A stretch of DNA of 33,119 bases from NCBI GenBank assembly GCA_002307275.1, contig DBTX01000088.1:1-33119 (forward strand). Direction: 5' to 3'. Both the position numbers and the translations under genes were made by a program. Shown piece after piece: positions 1-7,601 of this stretch (position 1 is its first letter; every line of letters starts with the position of its first letter). The notes beneath the pieces were generated by a model. That model had not been told where the DNA came from. It was given only the letters and a program-made list of their open reading frames with translations, and searched no databases. This DNA is from Hungateiclostridiaceae bacterium UBA1305 (GTDB lineage Bacteria; Bacillota; Clostridia; Acetivibrionales; DTU013).

Positions 1-247
1 TAAGGAATTGAAAAAGAGGCTGTAATAAGAACAACTATGATCCCGACTTTACAAAGGTTTTCAAAAAAGTATTAGCTTCGCAAAAAGCATTGGTGGCGGG
101 TACCGATCTGGTTTTCAGGCGGCGGGCATATCTCCCGCCCGGATGCATGGGCGGGCAGCGGGCAGCAGGCAGCAGGCCGCGGGCAGCAGGTAAAGCTTGC
201 GACCAGCCTCGTTGAACCGATGCCTTATAAACAAATTGAAAAAGCAG

Positions 248-287
248 CAGCATCCTTTACGACAGAGGATTAGTTGCTGTTTTTTTA
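248..287 (+). terminator. Probable Rho-independent terminator
   Basis: CAGCA (248-252) can pair with TGCTG (275-279), and ATCCT with AGGAT (266-270). The hairpin is followed by a run of seven T. It would end transcription of a gene lying left of the window or of the decayed frame 76-273. The stem is imperfect. Confidence 0.5.
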
Positions 288-342
288 TAGTCGGCGGAAA
301 TTTTACAGCTATATGAGTTAAAATAAATAATTAGTATACACC

Positions 343-412
343 TGTCATCCTGAGCGTAGCGAAGGAGCTTGCAATTGCTGCATTGATTTTCTTCGCTGCG
401 CTCAGAATGACA
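343..412. repeat. Dispersed palindromic repeat (TGTCATCCTGAGCG family)
   Basis: The 22-nt arms 343-364 and 391-412 are inverted copies with two mismatches, both of which would be G-U pairs in RNA. The outer sequence TGTCATCCTGAGCG and inner sequence CTTCGCT match a palindromic intergenic repeat I recognise from many unrelated bacterial genomes. It could fold as a long hairpin and act as a weak terminator or processing site. No transposase is nearby, so it is a non-autonomous element at most. Confidence 0.7.
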
Positions 413-500
413 AGAAACTTAATTCAACTTATATAGTTTAAACAGAAAATTGGTTGGCAAAGATAATTACAATTGGTGGTTTAAATCTTCCGGACTACTG

Positions 501-515
501 TGGTATTATTATAAT
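501..515 (+). promoter_or_regulatory. Candidate -10 region for the MocR-type gene
   Basis: TGG-TATTAT (501-509) reads as an extended -10, and TATAAT (510-515) overlaps its end. No good -35 is visible at the proper distance for either. An imperfect dyad, ATTGG (514-518) with CCAAT (525-529), lies just downstream and could be an autoregulatory operator, since MocR-type regulators commonly control their own region. Confidence 0.35.
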
Positions 516-553
516 TGGATGGTACCAATCTAGCGGAAGGCAGATGAAAGAAA

Positions 554-2089
554 ATGAATATACAGCTGGACAGAACCAGTACAACACCAATCTATCTGCA
601 AATAAGCAATAATATCAGGGACATGATTCTGGCTGGAACTCTTGCAGCCGGCACCAGGTTGCCCCCTGAGAGGAAATTGGCGGAGCAGCTGCAGGTAAAC
701 AGGAGTACGGTGCTTAATGCTTACAGAGAGCTAAAGGCCAATAACCTGGCAGATTCGCATATCGGTCAGGGCACTTCGGTCATAGAAGGAAAATTGGATG
801 GTGCGTTTAAACAGGAGGGTATGGCCGATGAAAATACACCGATACCTTCCATGCCATGGGAGCAGATTTTCAGCGAAAGCTCACTAAGATCGCAGGATAC
901 AACAGTCAGAGATCTGCTGAGACTTTCCGGAAATAGCGGGATGATCCTGTTTGCAGCAGGTGTCACCGTACCGGGGATCGATTCACTGGATGCACTGCAG
1001 CGTATTCAGACAGAGGTGCTTCGGCAATATGGGCATACTGCCGTACAGCATATTCCCTCCGAGGGCTTTTATCCTTTACGCGAGAGCATATGTACTTTAA
1101 TGCATGAACGCGGTATTTGTGCCAATGCGGAAGATACCGTTGTGCTGTCGGGTTCCCAGCAGGGACTGGATCTGGCGGCACGCATATTCCTTGATCCGGG
1201 AGATGTGGTGCTTGTTGAAGAGCCGAGTTTTTTCAGTGCTTTTCACATATTCAGGGCGGCAGGAGCCAGGGTGATCGGCGTACCCACCGACAGGGACGGG
1301 ATGCGGACGGACATACTGGCAGGGCTGCTTGAAAGATACAAACCCAAATTGATTTATACGATACCTGATTTCCAGAATCCCGCCGGGTTTGTTATGAGTC
1401 TGGAAAGACGTAAAAATTTGCTGTCTCTTGCATATAAGCACCAAACAGTCATTCTTGAGGATGATCCCTACGGAAGGCTGCGTTATGAGGGCAACAGCCT
1501 GCCGCCATTAAAGGCTTTGGACAAATTCGGGCACGTTGTTTATCTAAGCACCTTTTCAAAGCTGCTTTTTCCGGGCTTCAGGGTAGGCTGGCTTACAGCT
1601 CCCCAGGCAGTCATTCACCGTTTTGTCTTGCTCAAGCAGATGGCCGATCTGCATACAAGCAGCCTTCCTCAGCTAATATTTGACAGGTTCATCCGTGAAG
1701 GCCTTCTTGAAAAGCACCTTGTGATTGCAAATGGGGAAAACTGCAGGAGAAGAGATACCATGCTAGAGGCACTGCACTCGGCAGAAATTGAAGGGCTGAA
1801 CTGGAATACGCCCGAGGGAGGACTGTATCTCTGGTGCAGAATACCCGGCAACATCCTTCAAGCAAGACTTCTGACGAGGTCTGTAGAAAATGGTGTATCC
1901 TTTGTGCCTGGTAACACCTTTTTCCCCGGTACACCTTCGGGAAATTACATAAGACTGAATTTTACCTACCCCGCACCCGAACAGATCGTTGAAGGAGTCA
2001 AAAGGCTTTCAGGAGCATGGGAAGATGTCCTGAAGGAGCAAAAACGTTATACAGCGGTATCTAAAAGTGAACTTGGGCCAATCGTTTAA
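554..2089 (+). CDS. MocR/GabR-type transcriptional regulator (GntR HTH + aminotransferase)
   Basis: This is a 511-residue regulator of the MocR subfamily of GntR proteins. Residues about 5-75 form the winged helix (TPIYLQISNNIRDMIL, then GTRLPPERKLAEQLQVNRST). Residues about 120-490 form a fold-type I, PLP-dependent aminotransferase domain. The PLP-binding lysine is retained (K336 in STFSK), as are the NP-G and FRVGW motifs, so the effector domain can bind PLP. Family members regulate vitamin B6, GABA or amino-acid genes; the target cannot be read here, although the adjacent aminotransferase is the obvious candidate. The ATG at 554 has only a weak, distant GGAAGG (535-540). A different-frame ATG lies at 544. 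The aminotransferase half is unusually close to the next gene's product. Confidence 0.9.
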   Translation: MNIQLDRTSTTPIYLQISNNIRDMILAGTLAAGTRLPPERKLAEQLQVNRSTVLNAYRELKANNLADSHIGQGTSVIEGKLDGAFKQEGMADENTPIPSMPWEQIFSESSLRSQDTTVRDLLRLSGNSGMILFAAGVTVPGIDSLDALQRIQTEVLRQYGHTAVQHIPSEGFYPLRESICTLMHERGICANAEDTVVLSGSQQGLDLAARIFLDPGDVVLVEEPSFFSAFHIFRAAGARVIGVPTDRDGMRTDILAGLLERYKPKLIYTIPDFQNPAGFVMSLERRKNLLSLAYKHQTVILEDDPYGRLRYEGNSLPPLKALDKFGHVVYLSTFSKLLFPGFRVGWLTAPQAVIHRFVLLKQMADLHTSSLPQLIFDRFIREGLLEKHLVIANGENCRRRDTMLEALHSAEIEGLNWNTPEGGLYLWCRIPGNILQARLLTRSVENGVSFVPGNTFFPGTPSGNYIRLNFTYPAPEQIVEGVKRLSGAWEDVLKEQKRYTAVSKSELGPIV

Positions 2090-2202
2090 CACTATTCCGG
2101 ACATTTGCAAAGCGAAATCGGCCCAATATATGATTTTACAACATGAAACGGCATTTAAGCGGAGCTTGATGTAACGATATCTTTTTGAAAGAGGTGATCA
2201 TT

Positions 2203-3387
2203 ATGATGGAATATGCTGAACGTATGAAAAATATAAAAGCTTCGGATATAAGAGAGTTATTGAAATTAACCGACAGGCCGGGAATGATATCTTTCGCGGG
2301 AGGTTTGCCGGCCCCTGAGCTTTTCCCGGTGGAGAGACTCAAGGAGATAACAGTCAAAGTACTTGAAACTTCAGGTGCCGAAGCATTACAATACGCCACG
2401 ACTGAGGGCTTTGAACCATTACGCAGGCAAATCTCCGAGAGAATGAACAGAAGATGTGGTACCTGTCTGACAAAAAACAACATCCTAATAACAAGCGGTT
2501 CTCAGCAAGGGCTGGATTTCACAGGTAAGATATTTTTGAATGAAGGGGATGTGATTTTATGCGAAAGTCCCACCTACCTTGGTGCGATCAATGCATTTAA
2601 CGCATACGGACCCAGGATGATCGAGGTTCCTACGGATAATGACGGAATGCTTACCGATGAGTTGGAACATATACTTAATACTGTTGAGAACATAAAATTG
2701 ATTTATACGATTCCGGATTTTCAGAATCCAAGCGGACGTTCATGGTCTCGCGAACGCCGTAAGAGATTTATGGAACTGATTAAAGGCAGGAATATACCGG
2801 TACTGGAAGATGCACCCTACAGTGAATTAAGGTTCGATGGCGATGCAATCCCTTCACTTGCCTCCCTTGACAGGGAAGGCAGTGTCATTTACCTTGGAAC
2901 CTTTTCAAAAGTTTTCTGCCCTGGAATGAGGATCGGCTGGGTAGCTGCCGATGAGCGCATCCTTGAGAAGTATATATTGGTAAAACAGGGAGCAGATCTG
3001 CATTCTGCAGGTATTACACAGCGAAATATCTCAATGTACCTGGACACGTATGATCTTGACGAGGATATAGTAAAAATCCGGTCGGTCTACAAAGGCAGAA
3101 GGGATGCCATGCATAATGCTCTGCGTGCCAACTTCCCCGGCGAATCAAAGTTTACGCATCCTGAAGGAGGCCTGTTCACCTGGGTTGAGCTTCCCGTTGA
3201 TATCGATACAAGGGAAATGCTTGAGGAATGTCTGGAGAATAATGTAGCATTTGTACCAGGTTCTTCATTTTTTCCGAATGGGGGCGGTAAAAACACAATG
3301 CGACTGAACTTTTCCAATATGCCGGAGGATAAAATAAAAGAAGGAATAATGCTTCTTGGGAAAATTGTAAGAAACCAAGGGGACTAA
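2203..3387 (+). CDS. PLP-dependent aminotransferase (LysN / 2-aminoadipate-transaminase type)
   Basis: A 394-residue, full-length class I/II aminotransferase, cytosolic. Visible motifs are SFAGGLPAPELFP near the N-terminus, TSGSQQGLD, YTIPDFQNPSG, and the PLP Schiff-base lysine K236 in GTFSK followed by the RIGW arginine. The family transfers amino groups between 2-oxoglutarate and 2-aminoadipate, branched or aromatic amino acids; the substrate cannot be set from sequence. The ATG at 2203 is chosen because AGAGGTGA lies 5-6 nt upstream. The 113-nt gap to the MocR-type gene and common strand suggest co-regulation. The final residues RNQGD and the stop come from a 17-bp tandem repeat (3368-3401), so repeat insertion has reshaped this gene's 3' end. 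Confidence 0.9.
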   Translation: MMEYAERMKNIKASDIRELLKLTDRPGMISFAGGLPAPELFPVERLKEITVKVLETSGAEALQYATTEGFEPLRRQISERMNRRCGTCLTKNNILITSGSQQGLDFTGKIFLNEGDVILCESPTYLGAINAFNAYGPRMIEVPTDNDGMLTDELEHILNTVENIKLIYTIPDFQNPSGRSWSRERRKRFMELIKGRNIPVLEDAPYSELRFDGDAIPSLASLDREGSVIYLGTFSKVFCPGMRIGWVAADERILEKYILVKQGADLHSAGITQRNISMYLDTYDLDEDIVKIRSVYKGRRDAMHNALRANFPGESKFTHPEGGLFTWVELPVDIDTREMLEECLENNVAFVPGSSFFPNGGGKNTMRLNFSNMPEDKIKEGIMLLGKIVRNQGD

Positions 3388-3448
3388 GAAACCAAGGGGA
3401 CGGTTCCTCTGGTTTGCGACCGTGACAGGGGGACTGTCCCTTGTCACG
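3368..3448. repeat. REP-like GGGGACGGTTC repeat cluster, left part
   Basis: TAAGAAACCAAGGGGAC occurs twice in perfect tandem (3368-3384 and 3385-3401). The second copy continues into an AAACC...GGTTT hairpin with a GGGGACGGTTCC core (3389-3415). A second hairpin follows at 3421-3448 (CGTGACA / TGTCACG arms, GGGAC/GTCCC inside). These resemble the dispersed palindromes with a GGGACGGTTC core that I recall from Clostridia, often linked to REP-associated transposases. Here they double as the likely terminator of the aminotransferase gene. Confidence 0.7.
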
Positions 3449-3539
3449 CACAATGGCCGCTCCTGCATTACATCCCGTTCATTGCGCATACTTTATATAT
3501 GTTGCAGGAATAAACACAAGGAAATCGTCTCCATGTGCT

Positions 3540-3591
3540 CCAAGAGAACCGTCCCCCTGGTTCCCGTCCCCCTGGTTCCCCCCTGGTTCCA
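3540..3591. repeat. REP-like repeat cluster, inverted right part
   Basis: GAGAACCGTCCCCCTGG is followed by two further partial units, TTCCCGTCCCCCTGG and TTCCCCCCTGG. This is the reverse complement of the GGGGACGGTTC core seen at 3389-3415, so the two clusters face each other across about 90 bp of unique sequence. No gene is supported in that spacer. Confidence 0.65.
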
Positions 3592-3632
3592 TTTGTAATT
3601 ATTTTCAAATGTCACTTTTCCTAATCACTTTA

Positions 3633-3648
3633 CATAATGTACATTATG
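3633..3648. promoter_or_regulatory. Perfect 16-bp palindrome upstream of the unknown small gene
   Basis: CATAATGTACATTATG is a perfect dyad ending 12 nt before the ATG at 3661. CATAAT would serve as a -10, with only a poor -35 upstream. The position fits an operator overlapping a promoter or leader. The regulator is unknown. Confidence 0.4.
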
Positions 3649-3660
3649 GAAGTGAACAAA

Positions 3661-4122
3661 ATGAATATATGCCCATGTATACGTATCGTTACGCAGAAAA
3701 AAAGCTCTGACAACTGTATATCCGCTGGTGATAACATTAAATTTACGGTATACGTTGGTAATGTTTGCAAAGTGCCTGTACTTGTTATTGTTAAAACCAT
3801 AATAGTAATTAAAAATTCACTGGTTACTGTTTTGGCAAGCACTCTTGATGGAATCAAAGAAACCCGGATTTTCGATGCACAAACAGGGTTGGATAAAACA
3901 AACAACGGAAAGCAGCGAATAGCAATACCATCTTCACTAAGTTCTTATCCGTCAATTAAAGAAGTAGGCTCAGTCACCCTGGATATCCATTCTGTTATGC
4001 AAAGCGGAGGGAAAATAGAATTTACAGCCCAAATTGAAATGCCAGGCGAATGGCTGGATTCCAAAACTGTTATTATGGACACAAAACCCATATCTCCACA
4101 AGACTGTTTATACTGTTTATAA
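3661..4122 (+). CDS. Unrecognised small protein, predicted beta-rich
   Basis: I do not recognise this 153-residue protein. It has no signal peptide and no clear membrane segment, although residues about 35-62 are rich in V and I (VPVLVIVKTIIVIKNSLVTVL). Alternating hydrophobic and polar stretches suggest a beta-sandwich. Cysteines are paired at both ends (CPC near residue 4 and CLYC at the C-terminus) with two more in the first third, so metal binding or disulphide formation is possible. The ATG at 3661 has GGAAGTGA upstream (3648-3655). ATGs at 3637 and 3646 are in frame but lie inside the palindrome and lack ribosome sites. It stands alone between the repeat cluster and uvrA. Confidence 0.55.
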   Translation: MNICPCIRIVTQKKSSDNCISAGDNIKFTVYVGNVCKVPVLVIVKTIIVIKNSLVTVLASTLDGIKETRIFDAQTGLDKTNNGKQRIAIPSSLSSYPSIKEVGSVTLDIHSVMQSGGKIEFTAQIEMPGEWLDSKTVIMDTKPISPQDCLYCL

Positions 4123-4197
4123 AGAAGCATCATTATAGATAAATATTACAGGAGAAAACATTTTAGCAGCTAAACTGGCGTAAATGTAAAAATTTAT

Positions 4198-4236
4198 CGA
4201 ACAAGTGTTTGCATTTTATTTCTGATTTGATATAAT
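4198..4236 (+). promoter_or_regulatory. uvrA promoter with LexA/DinR SOS box
   Basis: CGAACAAGTGTTTG (4198-4211) matches the Gram-positive LexA (DinR/Cheo) consensus CGAACRNRYGTTYG at every fixed position. TATAAT lies at 4231-4236, and a -35 can be read as TTGCAT (4209-4214, 16-nt spacer) or TTTGCA (4208-4213, 17-nt spacer). The box therefore covers the -35, where LexA would block RNA polymerase until DNA damage. Confidence 0.8.
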
Positions 4237-4243
4237 AGTAGAG

Positions 4244-4276
4244 GCGAATTTGAATATAACACTAAAAGAAATTCGC
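4244..4276 (+). other. Hairpin in the uvrA leader
   Basis: GCGAATTT (4244-4251) and AAATTCGC (4269-4276) are perfect inverted copies 17 nt apart, between the promoter and the uvrA ribosome site. There is no T-run, so it is not a terminator; it may affect mRNA stability. Confidence 0.35.
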
Positions 4277-4334
4277 GTAAATGCAAACAATTTTGCAGCT
4301 CAAATATTATATAAATACGGAACAGGTGTGGAGT

Positions 4335-7166
4335 ATGAACAAAAACAGTATTTTTATCAAGGGTGCAAGGGAACACAACTTAAAGAACATAGATGTTGAA
4401 ATTCCGAGAGATAAATTTGTAGTAATCACCGGGCTCAGCGGGTCGGGAAAATCCTCACTTGCTTTTGATACCATATATGCGGAAGGTCAGAGGCGCTATG
4501 TCGAATCACTTTCAGCCTACGCCAGGCAATTCCTCGGTCAGATGGAAAAGCCCGAGGTCGACTATATCAATGGTTTGTCGCCTGCGATATCCATTGATCA
4601 GAAGACCACCAGCAGAAATCCAAGATCCACAGTAGGAACAGTTACGGAAATATATGATTACCTCAGGCTTCTCTATGCACGCATAGGCGTTCCGCACTGT
4701 CATGTCTGCGGCAAGGTGATCTCTCAGCAGACCGTGGACCAGATGGTGGACACAATCGCCGGCCTGGCTGAGGGTACCAGGATCCAACTGCTTGCTCCTG
4801 TCGTCAGAGGCAGGAAGGGTGAATATCACAAACTGATAGAAGATGCCAGGAAGAATGGGTATGTTAGGATAAGAGTAGACGGGGAAGTTCGGGATGTAAA
4901 CGAAGAAATCAATCTGGATAAAAATAAAAAGCATACGATAGAAATCGTCATAGACAGACTCGTTATCAAGCCGGATATCATAAAACGTCTGGCGGATTCC
5001 GTTGAAACCGCGCTGCATCTCAGCAGCGGCATACTTCTCGTGGACGTCGCCGGCGCTCCGGAGATGCTTTTCAGCCAAAATTTCGCCTGCAGTGATTGCG
5101 GGATAAGCATTGAAGAATTGACGCCAAGGATGTTTTCGTTCAACAATCCCTTTGGAGCATGCCCTACCTGCAGCGGTCTGGGCACATTGCTGAAAATGGA
5201 TCCTGACCTGATCATACCTGACCGTTCAAAATCACTTGAGGACGGAGCAATAAAGGTCGGCGGCTGGAATTTCGAGAACGAGGACAGCTACGCCAGAATG
5301 CATATCAACGCATTGGCGAAGCATTATGGCTTCAATATTTCGACTCCTGTAAACAAGCTGCCTTCACAGATCATCGATATCATCCTGTACGGCACCAAGG
5401 GTGAAAAGATAAAGATCGCTTATGAAAAGGAATACGGCAGCGGTACCTTCATGTCTGCTTTTGAGGGCGTTATCAGCAGTATGGAACGTCGCTACAGGGA
5501 AACCCAGTCCGATGGAATGAAGCAATACTACGAGGAATTCATGAGCAGTAACCCGTGTCCCGACTGCAACGGGGCCAGACTGAAAAAAGAAAGCCTGGCA
5601 GTCACAGTGGGGGAAACCAATATCACTGAACTTACCAGAATGCCTGTCGACCATATCAAGGAGTTCTTCGACAGCCTCACTCTTTCCGAGAGGGACAAGC
5701 TGATTGCGCACCAGATATTGAAGGAAATAAATGCAAGGATCGGTTTTCTTGTTGATGTAGGCTTGGATTACCTGACGCTGTCAAGGGCTGCGGGAACGCT
5801 TTCAGGCGGAGAAGCGCAGAGGATACGACTCGCCACACAGATAGGCTCAGGCCTGATGGGGGTGCTCTATATTCTGGATGAGCCCAGCATCGGGCTGCAC
5901 CAGCGCGACAATGACAGGCTGCTGAAGACATTAAAACGGTTGAGGGATCTTGGGAATACGCTCATTGTTGTTGAACATGACGAAGATACGATGTATGCGG
6001 CGGACCATATCATCGATATGGGGCCAGGCCCTGGTATACATGGGGGCTACGTCGTAGCTGAAGGAACGATCGAGGATATCAAAAACTGTGAGGAATCGCT
6101 GACAGGGCAATACCTGAGCGGCAAAATGAGTATTGCGGTTCCGGATAAAAGAAGAAAGCCCAATGGCAAATGGATCAAGATCATTGGTGCCAGAGAGAAC
6201 AATCTAAAGAATATAAATGTCGATATTCCGCTTGGTGTATTCACAGCCGTGACAGGCGTTTCAGGCTCCGGCAAAAGCTCGCTTGTGAACGAGATCCTTT
6301 ATAAAAAGCTGGCCTCGGAACTGAACAATGCGAAAACAAGAGCAGGCGACCATGACTATATCAATGGGATAGAACACCTTGACAAAGTAATCGATATCGA
6401 CCAGTCGCCCATTGGCAGGACGCCCAGATCAAATCCGGCAACCTACACAGGCATGTTCGATCTCATCAGGGAGGTTTATACCGGGACGACCGAAGCGAAG
6501 ATGAGGGGTTACAAGTCCGGGCGTTTCAGCTTCAACGTCAAGGGAGGCCGGTGTGAAGCCTGCAGTGGAGACGGAATTATTAAAATAGAGATGCATTTCC
6601 TGCCGGATGTCTATGTGCCGTGCGAAGTCTGCAAGGGTAAAAGATATAACAGGGAAACTCTTGAGGTGAAATATAAGGGCAGGAATATCGCCGATGTGCT
6701 TGACATGACTGTTGAGGACGCATTGGAATTCTTTAAAAACATACCGAGGATACAGAAAAAGCTGGAGACGCTGTTTGACGTCGGTCTGGGGTATATCAAG
6801 GTGGGACAGCCCTCTACGACGCTATCCGGCGGAGAAGCACAGAGAATAAAACTGGCAACGGAGCTATCCAAGCGTGCAACAGGCAGGACACTTTATATAT
6901 TGGACGAGCCGACTACAGGGCTGCATGTTGCTGACGTGCACAGGTTGGTTGACATATTGCACCGTCTGGTTGATACAGGGAACTCTGTTGTTGTGATCGA
7001 ACACAATCTGGATGTTATTAAAACCGCTGACCACATCATTGATCTTGGACCTGATGGAGGCTGGAAGGGCGGTTATGTCATCGCAAGCGGAACACCTGAA
7101 ATGGTTGCAGACACGGAGCAGTCTTATACAGGGCACTTTCTTGAGAAAGTTCTTCATCATAAATAG
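4335..7166 (+). CDS. uvrA: Excinuclease ABC subunit UvrA
   Basis: A 943-residue, full-length DNA-damage sensor of nucleotide excision repair; UvrA dimers with UvrB recognise lesions in the cytoplasm. The first ATP site has GLSGSGKSS near the N-terminus, the second TGVSGSGKSS near residue 645. Each half carries the signature LSGGEAQRI and a Walker B region with ILDEP. Both zinc modules are intact: CSDC...CPTC in the first half and CEAC...CEVC in the second. ATG 4335 is preferred over the longer reading from 4281 because AGGTG (4324-4328) precedes it and residues from MNKNSIFIKGAREHNLKN match UvrA N-termini. The LexA box makes it SOS-inducible. It appears monocistronic, without uvrB next to it. 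Confidence 0.97.
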   Translation: MNKNSIFIKGAREHNLKNIDVEIPRDKFVVITGLSGSGKSSLAFDTIYAEGQRRYVESLSAYARQFLGQMEKPEVDYINGLSPAISIDQKTTSRNPRSTVGTVTEIYDYLRLLYARIGVPHCHVCGKVISQQTVDQMVDTIAGLAEGTRIQLLAPVVRGRKGEYHKLIEDARKNGYVRIRVDGEVRDVNEEINLDKNKKHTIEIVIDRLVIKPDIIKRLADSVETALHLSSGILLVDVAGAPEMLFSQNFACSDCGISIEELTPRMFSFNNPFGACPTCSGLGTLLKMDPDLIIPDRSKSLEDGAIKVGGWNFENEDSYARMHINALAKHYGFNISTPVNKLPSQIIDIILYGTKGEKIKIAYEKEYGSGTFMSAFEGVISSMERRYRETQSDGMKQYYEEFMSSNPCPDCNGARLKKESLAVTVGETNITELTRMPVDHIKEFFDSLTLSERDKLIAHQILKEINARIGFLVDVGLDYLTLSRAAGTLSGGEAQRIRLATQIGSGLMGVLYILDEPSIGLHQRDNDRLLKTLKRLRDLGNTLIVVEHDEDTMYAADHIIDMGPGPGIHGGYVVAEGTIEDIKNCEESLTGQYLSGKMSIAVPDKRRKPNGKWIKIIGARENNLKNINVDIPLGVFTAVTGVSGSGKSSLVNEILYKKLASELNNAKTRAGDHDYINGIEHLDKVIDIDQSPIGRTPRSNPATYTGMFDLIREVYTGTTEAKMRGYKSGRFSFNVKGGRCEACSGDGIIKIEMHFLPDVYVPCEVCKGKRYNRETLEVKYKGRNIADVLDMTVEDALEFFKNIPRIQKKLETLFDVGLGYIKVGQPSTTLSGGEAQRIKLATELSKRATGRTLYILDEPTTGLHVADVHRLVDILHRLVDTGNSVVVIEHNLDVIKTADHIIDLGPDGGWKGGYVIASGTPEMVADTEQSYTGHFLEKVLHHK

Positions 7167-7193
7167 TTCTCACTTTATATAATAAAAACAAAA

Positions 7194-7232
7194 CTTGAAT
7201 AAAAGCCCGACACCATCGGGCTTTTATTCAAG
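7194..7232. terminator. Bidirectional terminator between uvrA and the convergent small gene
   Basis: A perfect 17-bp stem (7194-7210 with 7216-7232) has a CACCA loop and A/T-rich flanks on both arms (AAAAGCCCGA / TCGGGCTTTT core). It follows the uvrA stop by 27 nt and the stop of the minus-strand gene by 23 nt, so it can serve both. Confidence 0.9.
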
Positions 7233-7255
7233 ATGTTTACCACTGCGTTCATATG

Positions 7256-7378
7256 TTATTTGGGATCAGCATATAAGAGACCGCGCGGGCTCACGAACAA
7301 GAGTAAGAAAACCAGAATAAAGAACAAAATGGCGCAATCATCATTAAAAACTCCGCCGAGGAAATTTCTGTCTGCCAT
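7256..7378 (-). CDS. Small single-span membrane peptide, unknown function
   Basis: A 40-residue peptide: a short polar head with GGVFNDD, a hydrophobic helix (CAILFFILVFLLLFV, about residues 15-29), and a short charged tail. The ATG (7378-7376) has a strong GGGAGGTG site 6 nt upstream on the minus strand, which is the main support over an upstream in-frame extension. Small glycine-plus-hydrophobic-helix peptides of this kind occur in spore-forming Firmicutes (YjcZ-like peptides), but the match is only by general look. It converges with uvrA and uses the shared terminator. Confidence 0.6.
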   Translation of the reverse strand: MADRNFLGGVFNDDCAILFFILVFLLLFVSPRGLLYADPK

Positions 7379-7543
7379 TAAAAACACCTCCCCATTTTCT
7401 AGCTTAAGCTCAAGCTTTGTAGCTACTATAAATATATTCCAAATCACTTAAATCGGTTACAAATAACCTGAAGTTAAAATTCAATTACCTGCACCGACCT
7501 GTAAACTGCATATTTTGTCGGATATAGGGACAATAATGGAAAG

Positions 7544-7560
7544 ACACTTGTGACAAGTGT
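7544..7560. promoter_or_regulatory. Operator-like dyad
   Basis: ACACTTG and CAAGTGT are perfect inverted 7-mers separated by TGA, about 42 nt upstream of the -35 at 7602. The size and symmetry fit a dimeric regulator's site. No T-run follows, so it is not a terminator. The binding protein is unknown. Confidence 0.35.
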
Positions 7561-7579
7561 TATCTAAACTTTACGCAAA

Positions 7580-7596
7580 TGTTAATTCCATGTTAA
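7580..7596 (-). promoter_or_regulatory. PhoP-box-like direct repeat
   Basis: On the minus strand this reads TTAACA-TGGAA-TTAACA: two perfect TTAACA units with 5-nt spacing, the spacing known for PhoP boxes in Bacillus. It ends 5 nt before the -35 of a phosphate transport operon, which makes phosphate-responsive control plausible. Only two clear units are seen, where full boxes usually have four. Confidence 0.45.
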
Positions 7597-7601
7597 CTTT
7601 A

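Larger units (their letters stand above)
1..553. other. Gene-free upstream region
   Basis: No gene with a start codon can be supported here. In order it holds a GC-rich tract rich in GGGCAGC/GCAGCAG words (about 110-200), a terminator-like hairpin (248-287), an inverted repeat of a dispersed family (343-412) and the leader of the MocR-type gene. Positions 76-273 form a 65-codon open frame without a start whose tail (KLATSLVEPMPYK and onward) looks protein-like, so a decayed gene 3' end is possible but unproven. Positions 2-25 read KELKKRL-stop, which could be the last codons of a gene lying upstream of the window. Confidence 0.5.

Noticed and set aside
35..253. Minus-strand 72-codon frame over the GC-rich tract
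   Set aside because: Composition reflects the GCAGC-type repeat; no ribosome site or recognisable domain.
2185..2202. TTG start for the aminotransferase
   Set aside because: It would place the start upstream of the AGAGGTGA ribosome site that serves ATG 2203.
7233..7451. Plus-strand open frame of 72 codons over the minus-strand small gene
   Set aside because: No ribosome site, begins in the terminator, and the opposite strand has a convincing start and membrane helix.
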